Below, one piece after another: positions 52,810 through 61,646 of a stretch of DNA of 64,000 nt; the first letter of the stretch is position 1, and each line of letters begins with the position of its first letter. This DNA comes from an uncultured Mediterraneibacter sp. (GTDB taxonomy: Bacteria > Bacillota > Clostridia > Lachnospirales > Lachnospiraceae), in contig CAKRDD010000016.1 in assembly GCA_934309345.1 (NCBI GenBank), positions 1-64,000 of the forward strand, read 5' to 3'. The notes beneath the pieces were generated by a model. That model was not told where the DNA came from and searched no databases. It was given only the letters and a program-made list of their open reading frames with translations. A program made the translations under genes and the position numbers.

Positions 52810-53682
52810 ATGAAAAAAAAGAAGAATCAGACTTCTGTTATGAACAGATATTTACTTATAGGACTTTCTGTTTTCTGCATTTTTATGATGCTGTTATCTT
52901 CCTTTTCAGACAAAGTAGGAGGTCCATTTAAAGTTGTTGCAAATGTAACCGTTATCCCTCTTCAGCAGGGAATCAATCAGATTGGTGGCTGGATGGGAGA
53001 TATGAAAGACAATTTCCAAACTCTGAAACAGGTACGCGCAGAAAATACAAAGCTTCAGAAACAGGTTGACTCTCTGATTACAGAAAATAACAATCTGCAG
53101 CAAGAACGTTATGAGCTTCAGAGACTGCAGGAATTATATCAGTTGGACAAGAACTATGCGGATTACAAAAAAACTGCTGCGCATGTAATCGGGAAAGATT
53201 CCGGAAACTGGTTCAGTACATTTACCATTGACAAAGGAAGTAAAGACGGTATTGCCGCAGATATGAACGTAATGGCCGGAAGCGGTCTTGTCGGCATTGT
53301 CACAGAAGTTGGTCCAACCTGGGCAAAAGTCCGTTCTATTATCGATGATTCAAGTAATGTAAGTGCAATGGTACTTTCTACTTCTGACCGTTGTATCGTA
53401 AGTGGAGATCTGTCACTTATGAGTGATAACCAGATTCGTTTTGGTCAGATGGAAAACAATGATAATACGGTTTCCGTCGGAGACCAGATCGTCACTTCTT
53501 ATATTAGTGATAAATACCTGCAGGGAATCCTGATCGGATATGTCAGTGAAGTAACGGTCGACTCTAACAATCTGACTCGTTCCGGATATATTACACCGGC
53601 TGTAGATTTTAAAAATCTTCAGGAAGTTCTTGTTATCACAACAACGAAAGCGGATTTGGTTGGATCCAATCAGAGCGAATAG
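52810..53682 (+). CDS. mreC: rod shape-determining protein MreC
   Basis: 290 residues. One membrane helix (about 12-30), a coiled coil (about 65-112, with LKQVRAENTKLQKQVDSLI) and the extracytoplasmic beta-barrel domain (about 120-280) with VIGKDSGNWFSTFTIDKGS and the GLVGIVTEV segment. MreC scaffolds the elongation complex and activates PBP2. It starts 1 nt after the mreB stop. Confidence 0.93.
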   Translation: MKKKKNQTSVMNRYLLIGLSVFCIFMMLLSSFSDKVGGPFKVVANVTVIPLQQGINQIGGWMGDMKDNFQTLKQVRAENTKLQKQVDSLITENNNLQQERYELQRLQELYQLDKNYADYKKTAAHVIGKDSGNWFSTFTIDKGSKDGIAADMNVMAGSGLVGIVTEVGPTWAKVRSIIDDSSNVSAMVLSTSDRCIVSGDLSLMSDNQIRFGQMENNDNTVSVGDQIVTSYISDKYLQGILIGYVSEVTVDSNNLTRSGYITPAVDFKNLQEVLVITTTKADLVGSNQSE

Positions 53683-53694
53683 GAGTGAATACTC

Positions 53695-54228
53695 ATGAAA
53701 TTAATGAAATTTAAAAGAGTTGCTGTAACTGTACTGATCGTACTTGCAGCATATCTGCTCCAGTGTACCTTATTCAATCATCTGGAACTTGCCGGAATTA
53801 AACCGAACCTGATTCTGATTGTCACAGCATCCTTTGGTTTTATGCGTGGACAGAAAGAAGGAATGCTGGTCGGTTTCTTTGCCGGCCTTATCACAGATAT
53901 TCAGTTTGGTACAATTTTGGGATTTTATGCATTACTTTACCTGGTGATCGGTTTTGTAAACGGATTATTTGAACAGCTTTATTTTGATGAAGATATCAAG
54001 CTGCCGTTATTTTTGATTTCTGTCAGCGAATTTCTCTACGGTATCATCATTTATTTGCTCATGTTCATGTTGCGAAGTGATTTTAACTTTTTATATTATC
54101 TCAACCGCATCATCGTTCCTGAACTGATTTACACAATCGTGATCACACTGGGAGTATACCCACTGATTTTATTTATTAACCACAAACTTGAAGCAGAAGA
54201 AAAAAGGAGTGCAAGTAAATTTGTTTAG
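53695..54228 (+). CDS. mreD: rod shape-determining protein MreD
   Basis: 177 residues, about five or six membrane segments, conserved KPNLILIVTASFGFMRGQKE and GFFAGLITDI. It is an integral partner of MreC. The ATG is 12 nt after the mreC stop with AGGAG upstream. It overlaps the next gene by 8 nt. Confidence 0.92.
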   Translation: MKLMKFKRVAVTVLIVLAAYLLQCTLFNHLELAGIKPNLILIVTASFGFMRGQKEGMLVGFFAGLITDIQFGTILGFYALLYLVIGFVNGLFEQLYFDEDIKLPLFLISVSEFLYGIIIYLLMFMLRSDFNFLYYLNRIIVPELIYTIVITLGVYPLILFINHKLEAEEKRSASKFV

Positions 54229-57100
54229 AAATATTTTAGACCGTCTGAAAGAAGCCGGAGCTTACCTGATGCAGTCAAGACTCGTTACTTTGATCATTAT
54301 ATTTTGTGTCAGTTCTTCCATCCTGATCGGAAGATTATTCTATCTTCAGATCGTAAAAGGGTCTGATTATCTTGAAAACTACGAATATTCTATCCGCCGG
54401 ACGACATCCGTTGCAGCAACACGCGGAAATATTTATGACCGTAATGGAAATCTGCTGGCTTACAACCAGCTGGCTTATTCCGTGACAATTAATCTGTCAA
54501 CCGTTGAAAACTCCATCACAACAGATAAACGTTCTGAAAAAAATGCGGCATTAAATAAAATCCTGGATCAGGTTCTTTCTATCGTAGAATCAAATGGAGA
54601 TTCTGTTGTTTCAAGTTTTGGTATCATCCTGGATTCCTCCGGAACCTATCAGTTTACACAGTCAAGCGATACCCAGAAGCTCCGTTTTATTGCAGATGTC
54701 TATGGAAAAAGAACAATAGATGAGCTTACAGAAAAGCAACAGAACCAAAGTGCAGCAGATATCATTCATTATCTTTGTACCGATGAAAAATATGGATATG
54801 GCCTTGATGACAGCACATTAGAGCCTGCTTATATTTTAAAGATCATCAACATGCGTTATGCAATGGCATTAAATGCATATCAGCAGTATATTGATACAGT
54901 TCTTGCATCCGATGTAAGTGACGAAACAGCAGCAGCAATTATGGAGAATAAGGACGTTCTTACCGGTGTTGACATTTCAGAAGATTCTATCCGAAAATAT
55001 ACCGATGGAATGTATTTTGCATCTATTATCGGATATACCGGACAGATTTCCCAGGATGAATACGATGCGCTGGACAAGGATGAAAAGAAAAAGTACTCTC
55101 TGTCTGATATTGTAGGAAAGGCCGGCATTGAACAAAGCATGGACAATGTCCTTCAGGGCACAAAAGGTGAAAAAACCGTGTATGTAGATAACCTCGGACG
55201 TGTAACTGATACTGTCAGCCGGAAAGATCCTGAAGCCGGAAATGATGTATATCTGACGATTGATAAAAATCTTCAGGAAAGTACTTATAAACTTCTGGAA
55301 GAGAAGATTGCCGGAATTGTTTTATCCAAACTACAGAATGTTCTGGAATACGATACATCCAGTGTAGATGACTCTAAGAATCTGATCATCCCGGTCAGTG
55401 ATGCATATTATAATCTGATTGGAAATTCCGTCATCGATTCCGGACACTTTTCAAGCAGTGATGCAAAAACTGCCGAGCAGCAGGTTTATTCCATTTTTCA
55501 GGAAAAGAAGACGGCGACGATTTCCGAGCTCGAATCAGAACTTCAGAACTCACAGGCCAGCGCATATACAGATCTTTCCAATGAAATGAAAGCATATATG
55601 GATTACATCTGTGATACCCTGCTGACAAAAAATACAGGCATCCTTATGTCAGATCAGATTGATAAGAATGATGCTACTTATATTGCATGGGCAAAAGATG
55701 AGACAATCAATTTATATACTTACCTGAATTATGCGATTTCTAAAAACTGGATCGATACTTCCAAACTTGGAAGCAGTTCTTATTCCAGTTCAGAAGAGAT
55801 TTATCAGGAGATTTTAAAATATTTAAAAGAATATTTAGCAGATGACAGTAATTTCGACAAACTTCTCTACAAATATCTTATAAAATCAGGTAGTGTTACT
55901 GGTGAACAAGTTTGTGCTATCGTATATGAACAGGGTATTCTTCCTATGGATGACTCGACATATAACGGATTACTCAACGGAAAGACAAATGCTTTTTCCT
56001 GGATCAAGAGCAAGCTGGAAAGCCTTGAGCTTACACCTGGTGAACTGGCACTTGAGCCATGTTCTGCTGGTGCAGTTGTAACAAATCCAAATACCGGAGA
56101 AGTTTTAGCATGTGTTTCTTACCCTGGATATGACAATAATCGTCTCTCAAACGTAATGGATCGTTCTTATTATGTGAAGTTGAGCATGGGTATGTCACGT
56201 ACCTTCTACAACAGAGCGACCCAGGAGAAGACAGCACCGGGTTCTACTTATAAAATGCTTTCTTCCGTAGCCGGTCTGACAGAAGGAGTAATTAACGGAA
56301 ACTCCTATATCAGTTGTACAGGTGTATTTGACAAGATCACACCAAGTCCAAAATGCTGGGTTTATCCAAGTGCTCATGGAAGTCTGAATGTAGTAGGTGC
56401 ACTGCAGCATTCCTGTAATGATTTCTTCTATGAAGTTGGTTATCGTCTTGGACAAGACTCGAATGGTAACTATGACAGTGATACCGGTCTTGAAAAACTG
56501 GCAAAATATGCAAAAATGTTTGGCTTTGATCAGACATCCGGAATCGAAATTCCTGAATCACAACCTCAGATTTCTGATTCTGACTCTGTTCGATCTGCCA
56601 TTGGACAGGGTACCAACAACTATACTGTCAGCCAGATCAACCGTTATGTGACAGCTGTTGCAAACAGAGGAACTGTTTACAGTCTTTCTCTCATTGATAA
56701 AACAACCGATTCGAATGGAAAACTGATCAAAGATTATACTCCGGAAGTTATAAATCAGATGGATGAGATCAGCTCAAGTACATGGGATCTGGTACACAAT
56801 GGAATGGAAAGCATGGTGAAAAGCAGCTCCACCTTCGCCGGAATGGATATTTCCATGGGAGGAAAAACCGGAACTGCCCAGTATAGTAAGATACATGCAG
56901 ATAATGTTCTGTTTGTCGGTTATGCGCCGGCAGATTCACCTGAAATTTCAATTGCTGTCCGCATTGCAAATGGATATGCTTCTACCTATGCAGCTGAAAT
57001 TGGAAGAGATATCACAAAAGTGTACTTCAATCCAGAATCCGCCGATGAACTGCTTCAAGGATATGCTTCTTCTTTAGGAACTGCAGGAGCCGGTGATTAA
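54221..57100 (+). CDS. mrdA: penicillin-binding protein 2 (class B) with large insertion
   Basis: About 959 residues, much longer than the usual 600-700. A membrane anchor near 20-40 is followed by the dimerisation/pedestal domain (RGNIYDRNGNLLAYN). The transpeptidase has SxxK APGSTYKML (Ser near 675), the SxN region SCND and the KTG motif MGGKTGTAQ near 880. Between LTIDKNLQ and the conserved AGAVVTNPNTGEVLA lies about 250 extra residues, helical and Ser/Asp-rich, where canonical PBP2 has a short link. I chose TTG 54221 behind AAGGAG; TTG 54188 and GTG 54209 are in-frame alternatives. It crosslinks lateral wall peptidoglycan with RodA. Confidence 0.9.
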   Translation: MFRNILDRLKEAGAYLMQSRLVTLIIIFCVSSSILIGRLFYLQIVKGSDYLENYEYSIRRTTSVAATRGNIYDRNGNLLAYNQLAYSVTINLSTVENSITTDKRSEKNAALNKILDQVLSIVESNGDSVVSSFGIILDSSGTYQFTQSSDTQKLRFIADVYGKRTIDELTEKQQNQSAADIIHYLCTDEKYGYGLDDSTLEPAYILKIINMRYAMALNAYQQYIDTVLASDVSDETAAAIMENKDVLTGVDISEDSIRKYTDGMYFASIIGYTGQISQDEYDALDKDEKKKYSLSDIVGKAGIEQSMDNVLQGTKGEKTVYVDNLGRVTDTVSRKDPEAGNDVYLTIDKNLQESTYKLLEEKIAGIVLSKLQNVLEYDTSSVDDSKNLIIPVSDAYYNLIGNSVIDSGHFSSSDAKTAEQQVYSIFQEKKTATISELESELQNSQASAYTDLSNEMKAYMDYICDTLLTKNTGILMSDQIDKNDATYIAWAKDETINLYTYLNYAISKNWIDTSKLGSSSYSSSEEIYQEILKYLKEYLADDSNFDKLLYKYLIKSGSVTGEQVCAIVYEQGILPMDDSTYNGLLNGKTNAFSWIKSKLESLELTPGELALEPCSAGAVVTNPNTGEVLACVSYPGYDNNRLSNVMDRSYYVKLSMGMSRTFYNRATQEKTAPGSTYKMLSSVAGLTEGVINGNSYISCTGVFDKITPSPKCWVYPSAHGSLNVVGALQHSCNDFFYEVGYRLGQDSNGNYDSDTGLEKLAKYAKMFGFDQTSGIEIPESQPQISDSDSVRSAIGQGTNNYTVSQINRYVTAVANRGTVYSLSLIDKTTDSNGKLIKDYTPEVINQMDEISSSTWDLVHNGMESMVKSSSTFAGMDISMGGKTGTAQYSKIHADNVLFVGYAPADSPEISIAVRIANGYASTYAAEIGRDITKVYFNPESADELLQGYASSLGTAGAGD

Positions 57101-57126
57101 TTAAGATAACGAAAGGGGATGGGATC

Positions 57127-57771
57127 ATGAGTGAACTGGTAACAATAAAAAGCAGTCATTCCGGTATAGAGCTGCGGCTTAATGCCAAACTCCCATTCCC
57201 GGATCTTTTGAAAGCTGTAGAAGAGAAATTCCGACAATCTGCTGATTTTTTCAAGAATGCAAAGATGGCAGTTTCATTTAGCGGAAGGACACTTTCCATC
57301 AGCGAAGAGGAGCAGTTAATACAGGTTATTACGCAGACGACAAACCTTGAGATTATCTGTATCATTGATCATGATGAACGCAAGGAACTGATCTACAAAA
57401 AAGCGGTAGCACAGTGTTTATCTGAACGTGAAAAATCAGATGGACAATTCTATCGCGGAACATTAAAGCGAAGACAGCTTCTTGAATCTGAATCCAGCAT
57501 TGTGATCTTAGGAGATGTTGAATTCGGAGCTAAAGTAGTTGCAAAAGGAAATATTATCATTCTCGGTACTCTCTATGGATCTGTTCATGCGGGAGCTGCC
57601 GGTGACAGGAATGCTTTTATCATTGCTCTCTCCATGCAGCCACAGCGACTTGTAATCGGAGATATTGAAGCAAAACGTCAACTGATCTATCAGGACAGCC
57701 TTTCCATCAACGGACCGCAAATTGCAGTTGTTGACGGAAAAAGAATTTACCTTGATCCACTGATAGAATAA
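57127..57771 (+). CDS. minC: septum site-determining protein MinC
   Basis: 214 residues. The N-terminal domain (1-95) carries the FtsZ-inhibiting fold. The C-terminal beta-helix (about 105-205) shows GDVEFGAKVVAKGNIIILGT and LYGSVHAGAAGD, typical of MinC. It inhibits FtsZ polymerisation at non-central sites and is recruited by MinD. SD GAAAGGGG. Confidence 0.93.
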   Translation: MSELVTIKSSHSGIELRLNAKLPFPDLLKAVEEKFRQSADFFKNAKMAVSFSGRTLSISEEEQLIQVITQTTNLEIICIIDHDERKELIYKKAVAQCLSEREKSDGQFYRGTLKRRQLLESESSIVILGDVEFGAKVVAKGNIIILGTLYGSVHAGAAGDRNAFIIALSMQPQRLVIGDIEAKRQLIYQDSLSINGPQIAVVDGKRIYLDPLIE

Positions 57772-57816
57772 ATCTTTGGAAAGACATAAGCATGGGAAAT
57801 AGGAGGAATATTCAAC

Positions 57817-58608
57817 ATGGGTGAAGTAATCGTCATTACATCGGGAAAGGGCGGTGTTGGAAAAACAACAACAACAGCGAATATTGGAATTGGTCTGTCT
57901 TCAGCAGGAAAAAAAGTTCTTGTAATTGATACAGATCTCGGACTTCGAAATCTGGATGTTGTTCTTGGACTTGAAAATCGCATTGTCTACAATCTTGTTG
58001 ACGTCATTGAAAGCAAATGTCGTCTGAAACAGGCAGTGATCAAAGATACGCGATTTGAAAATCTGTACCTGCTCCCATCTGCCCAGACAAAAGATAAGAC
58101 AAGCGTATCACCGGAACAGATGAAAAAACTGATTGACGAACTAAAAGATGATTATGACTTCATTCTTTTAGATTGTCCGGCAGGAATTGAACAGGGCTTT
58201 AAAAATGCAATTGCAGGCGCACAGCGTTCCATTGTTGTTACAACACCTGAAGTTTCCTCAATTCGTGATGCTGACAGAATTATTGGATTACTTGAAGCTT
58301 CCGGAATCCGGAAAAATGAACTTCTGATCAATCGTCTGCGCGTTGACATGGTTCGCAGAGGTGATATGATGTCTGTAGAGGATGTCACGGAGATTCTTGC
58401 GATTGATCTGCTTGGAGTCATCCCGGATGATGAGTCTGTTGTTGTTGCAACCAATCAGGGAGAACCGGTAGTCGGCGAAGATTCCTTAGCCGGAAAATGT
58501 TACCAGAATATCTGTAGACGTCTGTTAGGAGAAGAAGTCCCGATTTCCGATTTTAATCATAAACCCGGACTTCGCAGTAAACTCTCCAGTCTTTTTCATA
58601 AGAACTAG
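57817..58608 (+). CDS. minD: septum site-determining ATPase MinD
   Basis: 263 residues. The deviant Walker A is SGKGGVGKTTTTANIG; DTDLGLRNLDVVLGLENR is typical. The C-terminal amphipathic membrane helix is LRSKLSSLFHKN. MinD binds the membrane with ATP and recruits MinC or MinE. SD AGGAGG. It lies in a minCDE operon. Confidence 0.97.
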   Translation: MGEVIVITSGKGGVGKTTTTANIGIGLSSAGKKVLVIDTDLGLRNLDVVLGLENRIVYNLVDVIESKCRLKQAVIKDTRFENLYLLPSAQTKDKTSVSPEQMKKLIDELKDDYDFILLDCPAGIEQGFKNAIAGAQRSIVVTTPEVSSIRDADRIIGLLEASGIRKNELLINRLRVDMVRRGDMMSVEDVTEILAIDLLGVIPDDESVVVATNQGEPVVGEDSLAGKCYQNICRRLLGEEVPISDFNHKPGLRSKLSSLFHKN

Positions 58609-58619
58609 GAGGTCACATT

Positions 58620-58829
58620 ATGAGTGTACCTTCTGTTACAATTGCAAAAGACAGGTTGCGAAATTTGCTAATTACTGACAGAATTCAATGTACACCCGAT
58701 ATGATAGAATTTCTGACATCGGATTTATATCAGACGATTTCTAAATACATAGAAATCTCCCCGGAACAATTTGATGTCAAAATAACACGCACGGATATAC
58801 ATATAAAATATACAGGAGAAAAACATTGA
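58620..58829 (+). CDS. minE: cell division topological specificity factor MinE
   Basis: 69 residues, shorter than E. coli MinE (88) but with the same plan: an N-terminal helix containing VTIAKDRLRNLLITDR, which contacts MinD, and a C-terminal topological domain (IEISPEQFDVKITRTD). Presence of MinE rather than DivIVA alone implies an oscillating Min system. It overlaps rodA by 4 nt. Confidence 0.93.
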   Translation: MSVPSVTIAKDRLRNLLITDRIQCTPDMIEFLTSDLYQTISKYIEISPEQFDVKITRTDIHIKYTGEKH

Positions 58830-59956
58830 AATCATTTTTTACTAATTTGAAACAGCGTTATAATATTAGAGATTATAAAATCAGTCTGGTTTTTCTGGTC
58901 ACTCTGATTTCACTGGTCGGAATCCTTATGGTCCGAAGTGCAAGACCTGATTTAATGAATCGTCAGATTATGGGCGTTTGTCTTGGTCTGATTGTTATGT
59001 TTATTATCTCTTTCATTGATTATAAATGGATTTTAAACCTATATTGGCCGCTTTATGCTCTGAATATTGTTATGCTCCTGGCTGTTTTGGTTTTTGGAAC
59101 AAAAGTAAATGGCGCGAGAAGATGGCTGAACCTTGGATTTACACAATTCCAGCCTTCCGACCTTACAAAAATCCTTATGATTCTGTTCTTTGCAAAATTC
59201 TTAATGGAACGAGAGCAAAAGATTAAAGAACCCAAAACGATTATTCAGGCAATTGCTTTAATCCTTCCATCACTTGCATTGATTTACAAGCAGCCAAACT
59301 TGTCTACAACAATTTGTATTGCCGCATTGTTTGCTGTCCTTCTTTACCTTGGAGGATTAAGCTACAAACTCATTGGAACCGTTCTTGTAATCACAATACC
59401 GACGATCATTATACTGCTTGTTGTTGCAATACAGCCAAACCAGCCGTTCTTAAAAGACTATCAGCAGGAACGTATCCTTGCATGGCTGGAACCTGAAAAG
59501 TATGCCGATGACGAATCTTACCAGCAGTTAAATTCCGTTATGGCAATTGGGTCCGGACAGCTGACCGGAAAAGGGTATGATAATGACGCAACAACATCCG
59601 TTAAGAACGGAAATTTCGTATCTGAGCCGCAAACAGACTTTATTTTTGCAATAATTGGTGAAGAATTAGGATTTGTGGGTTGTTGTGGAGTCATAATTTT
59701 GTTATTATTAATTGTGATAGAGTGTATCTTAATTGGTTTGAAGGCCAAAGATACAGGAGGGCGGATCATTTGCGGAGGCGTTGCTTCACTGATTGGAATC
59801 CAGAGCTTTATTAACGTCAGTGTAGCTACAATGATTTTTCCAAATACAGGCTTGTCCCTCCCATTTGTCAGTTATGGACTGACTTCCGTAGTATGTTTTT
59901 TCATGGGAATCGGTTTTGTATTAAATGTAGGCTTACAGCCTAATAAATATCAGTAA
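58826..59956 (+). CDS. rodA: RodA-type SEDS glycosyltransferase
   Basis: 376 residues, about ten membrane segments. The SEDS hallmarks are VNGARRWLNLGFTQFQPSDL, DFIFAIIGEELGFVG and NTGLSLPFVSYG. With PBP2 it forms the elongasome glycan-strand polymerase. It starts at TTG 58826 behind AGGAG, overlapping the minE stop. FtsW/SpoVE are alternatives, but the operon with mreBCD and PBP2 favours RodA. Confidence 0.92.
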   Translation: MKSFFTNLKQRYNIRDYKISLVFLVTLISLVGILMVRSARPDLMNRQIMGVCLGLIVMFIISFIDYKWILNLYWPLYALNIVMLLAVLVFGTKVNGARRWLNLGFTQFQPSDLTKILMILFFAKFLMEREQKIKEPKTIIQAIALILPSLALIYKQPNLSTTICIAALFAVLLYLGGLSYKLIGTVLVITIPTIIILLVVAIQPNQPFLKDYQQERILAWLEPEKYADDESYQQLNSVMAIGSGQLTGKGYDNDATTSVKNGNFVSEPQTDFIFAIIGEELGFVGCCGVIILLLLIVIECILIGLKAKDTGGRIICGGVASLIGIQSFINVSVATMIFPNTGLSLPFVSYGLTSVVCFFMGIGFVLNVGLQPNKYQ

Positions 59957-59971
59957 AGAGAGGATACCACT

Positions 59972-60367
59972 ATGAATATCGGATTAGTAGCGCATGATGC
60001 GAAGAAAAAATTGATGCAGAATTTCTGCATTGCATACCGTGGGATACTCAGTAAGCATAATTTATATGCAACAGAAACCACCGGTATACTGGTCGAGAAT
60101 GTAACAAACTTAAGCATTCACAAATATCTTGCTGGACATCTCGGAGGAAAACAGCAACTCGGCTCACAGATTGAACACAATCAGATGGATCTTTTGATTT
60201 TCTTCCGTGATCCACTGACACCTCACTCACATGAACCGGATGTTAATGACATTGTTAAGCTTTGTGATATTTATAACATTCCGATCGCAACAAATATCGC
60301 AACTGCTGAAGCATTGATCCTTGCTCTTGACAGAGGCGACCTTGACTGGCGGGAGATGTATCGATAA
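59972..60367 (+). CDS. mgsA: methylglyoxal synthase
   Basis: 131 residues. It converts dihydroxyacetone phosphate to methylglyoxal and phosphate, relieving phosphate limitation. Conserved segments are NIGLVAHDAKK, GGKQQLGSQIEHNQMDLLIF with the catalytic Asp, FRDPLTPHSHEPD and IPIATNIATAEALI. Its linkage to the minCDE-rodA block is recurrent in Clostridia without a known reason. SD AGAGAGG. Confidence 0.95.
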   Translation: MNIGLVAHDAKKKLMQNFCIAYRGILSKHNLYATETTGILVENVTNLSIHKYLAGHLGGKQQLGSQIEHNQMDLLIFFRDPLTPHSHEPDVNDIVKLCDIYNIPIATNIATAEALILALDRGDLDWREMYR

Positions 60368-60368
60368 T

Positions 60369-61400
60369 ATGAGTAAACCATATAAAAAGAAGAGAAGACG
60401 AAAAAAGCAACGGCATTCTGTCAGCCGCATACTTATTCCTGTCATATGTCTTATTGTTGTATTGTCCGGAGCTATCGGCGGAGTCTGGTATTACAAAGAA
60501 TATGGTGGTGATCCTGTCCGGACATATGAGACAGCCACTTATAGCTCTAATTTATACCAAGGAAGTTTGTTTGCTGATGATTTATGCGTCGCTGCTGATG
60601 ATGTGGCTCTCACTGGATTTGATAATGAGGATTCTCTTCATGCCGCAGGATTATTCAATCTAAATGATAAAACAGTTGAATATGGATATAAACTTTATGA
60701 TAAATTATATCCTGCAAGTACAACAAAGCTTATGACTGCATACCTTGCTTTTAAGTACGGTAATATGGATGACATTGTAACTGTTTCTGACAGTGTTTCA
60801 AGCTTTGCCTCTGATGAAGTAGTCTGCAACCTGCAGCCTGGTGATACAGTGACACTTTATGATTTATTATGTGGTCTTTTACTTCGTTCAGGTAATGATT
60901 GTGGTGTTGCTATCGCTGAACATATTTCCGGAAGTGTAGAAGCTTTTGCTGAGCTTATGAACTCAGAAGCGAAAGCTCTTGGTGCCACTGGCAGTCATTT
61001 CGTGAATCCTCACGGACTTCATAATGAAAACCACTATACAACAGCATATGACCTGTATCTGATCTTTAATGCCTGCATTCAGGATCAGAGATTTATGAAC
61101 ATTATTTCCATGGATTCTTATACAATGAATCTTACCGGAGCAGATGGTACAACAAGAACATTTGATGTAGTCCCAACCAACTATTATTCCTCAGGGAAGA
61201 TCAATGCCCCTGAAGGGATTCGTGTATTTGGCGGTAAGACCGGTACCACAGATGAAGCAGGATGCTGTGTGATCCTTTATAGCGAAGATCTGGAAAAGAA
61301 TCCTTATATTTCCATTATTATGGGGGCTGAAGATAAGAGTTTTCTTTACCAGGAGATGAACCGGCTTCTTGAGGCTGGAGAAACAACTAAAACAGAATAA
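60369..61400 (+). CDS. D-alanyl-D-alanine carboxypeptidase (PBP5/DacF family)
   Basis: 343 residues. A basic N-terminus (KKKRRRKKQRH) and one membrane helix (about 21-42) anchor an external S11 peptidase domain. SxxK is ASTTKLMTAYL, SxN is SGNDCG and KTG is GGKTGTTDEAG. It trims the terminal D-Ala of peptidoglycan stems. The N-terminal anchor replaces the C-terminal amphipathic helix of classical PBP5. ATG 60369 lies 1 nt after the mgsA stop; no strong SD, so coupling is likely. A terminator follows. Confidence 0.9.
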   Translation: MSKPYKKKRRRKKQRHSVSRILIPVICLIVVLSGAIGGVWYYKEYGGDPVRTYETATYSSNLYQGSLFADDLCVAADDVALTGFDNEDSLHAAGLFNLNDKTVEYGYKLYDKLYPASTTKLMTAYLAFKYGNMDDIVTVSDSVSSFASDEVVCNLQPGDTVTLYDLLCGLLLRSGNDCGVAIAEHISGSVEAFAELMNSEAKALGATGSHFVNPHGLHNENHYTTAYDLYLIFNACIQDQRFMNIISMDSYTMNLTGADGTTRTFDVVPTNYYSSGKINAPEGIRVFGGKTGTTDEAGCCVILYSEDLEKNPYISIIMGAEDKSFLYQEMNRLLEAGETTKTE

Positions 61401-61415
61401 AGAAAAACCGATACG

Positions 61416-61483
61416 AAAAAGCCATGTGGCACAGAGCAACAAATTAGAAGCTTTCATTTTTAATCTGTCCGCATGGTTTTTTT
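61416..61483 (+). terminator. rho-independent terminator
   Basis: AAAAAGCCATGTGG (61416-61429) pairs with CCGCATGGTTTTTTT (61469-61483), with two G-T pairs and ACAGA/TCTGT nested inside. It ends the mreB-dacF block. Confidence 0.75.
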
Positions 61484-61575
61484 CTATCTTATTTCATGTA
61501 ATATTCTCCTTTACCGTTTCCTGTTTTCAGTAACGCTCTTTTGATTTATTAATATGTATTCTTCCCCTGAAAGGC

Positions 61576-61604
61576 TGGAAATATACACAAAAAAATGATA
61601 TACT
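61576..61604 (+). promoter_or_regulatory. promoter of the HlyD-like gene
   Basis: TGATATACT: TGn with TATACT (61599-61604); weak -35 TGGAAA (61576-61581), 17-bp spacing. Confidence 0.5.
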
Positions 61605-61646
61605 AACAAAGTTAAAGCAGAAATGACAGGAGGTAATATTTTTATC

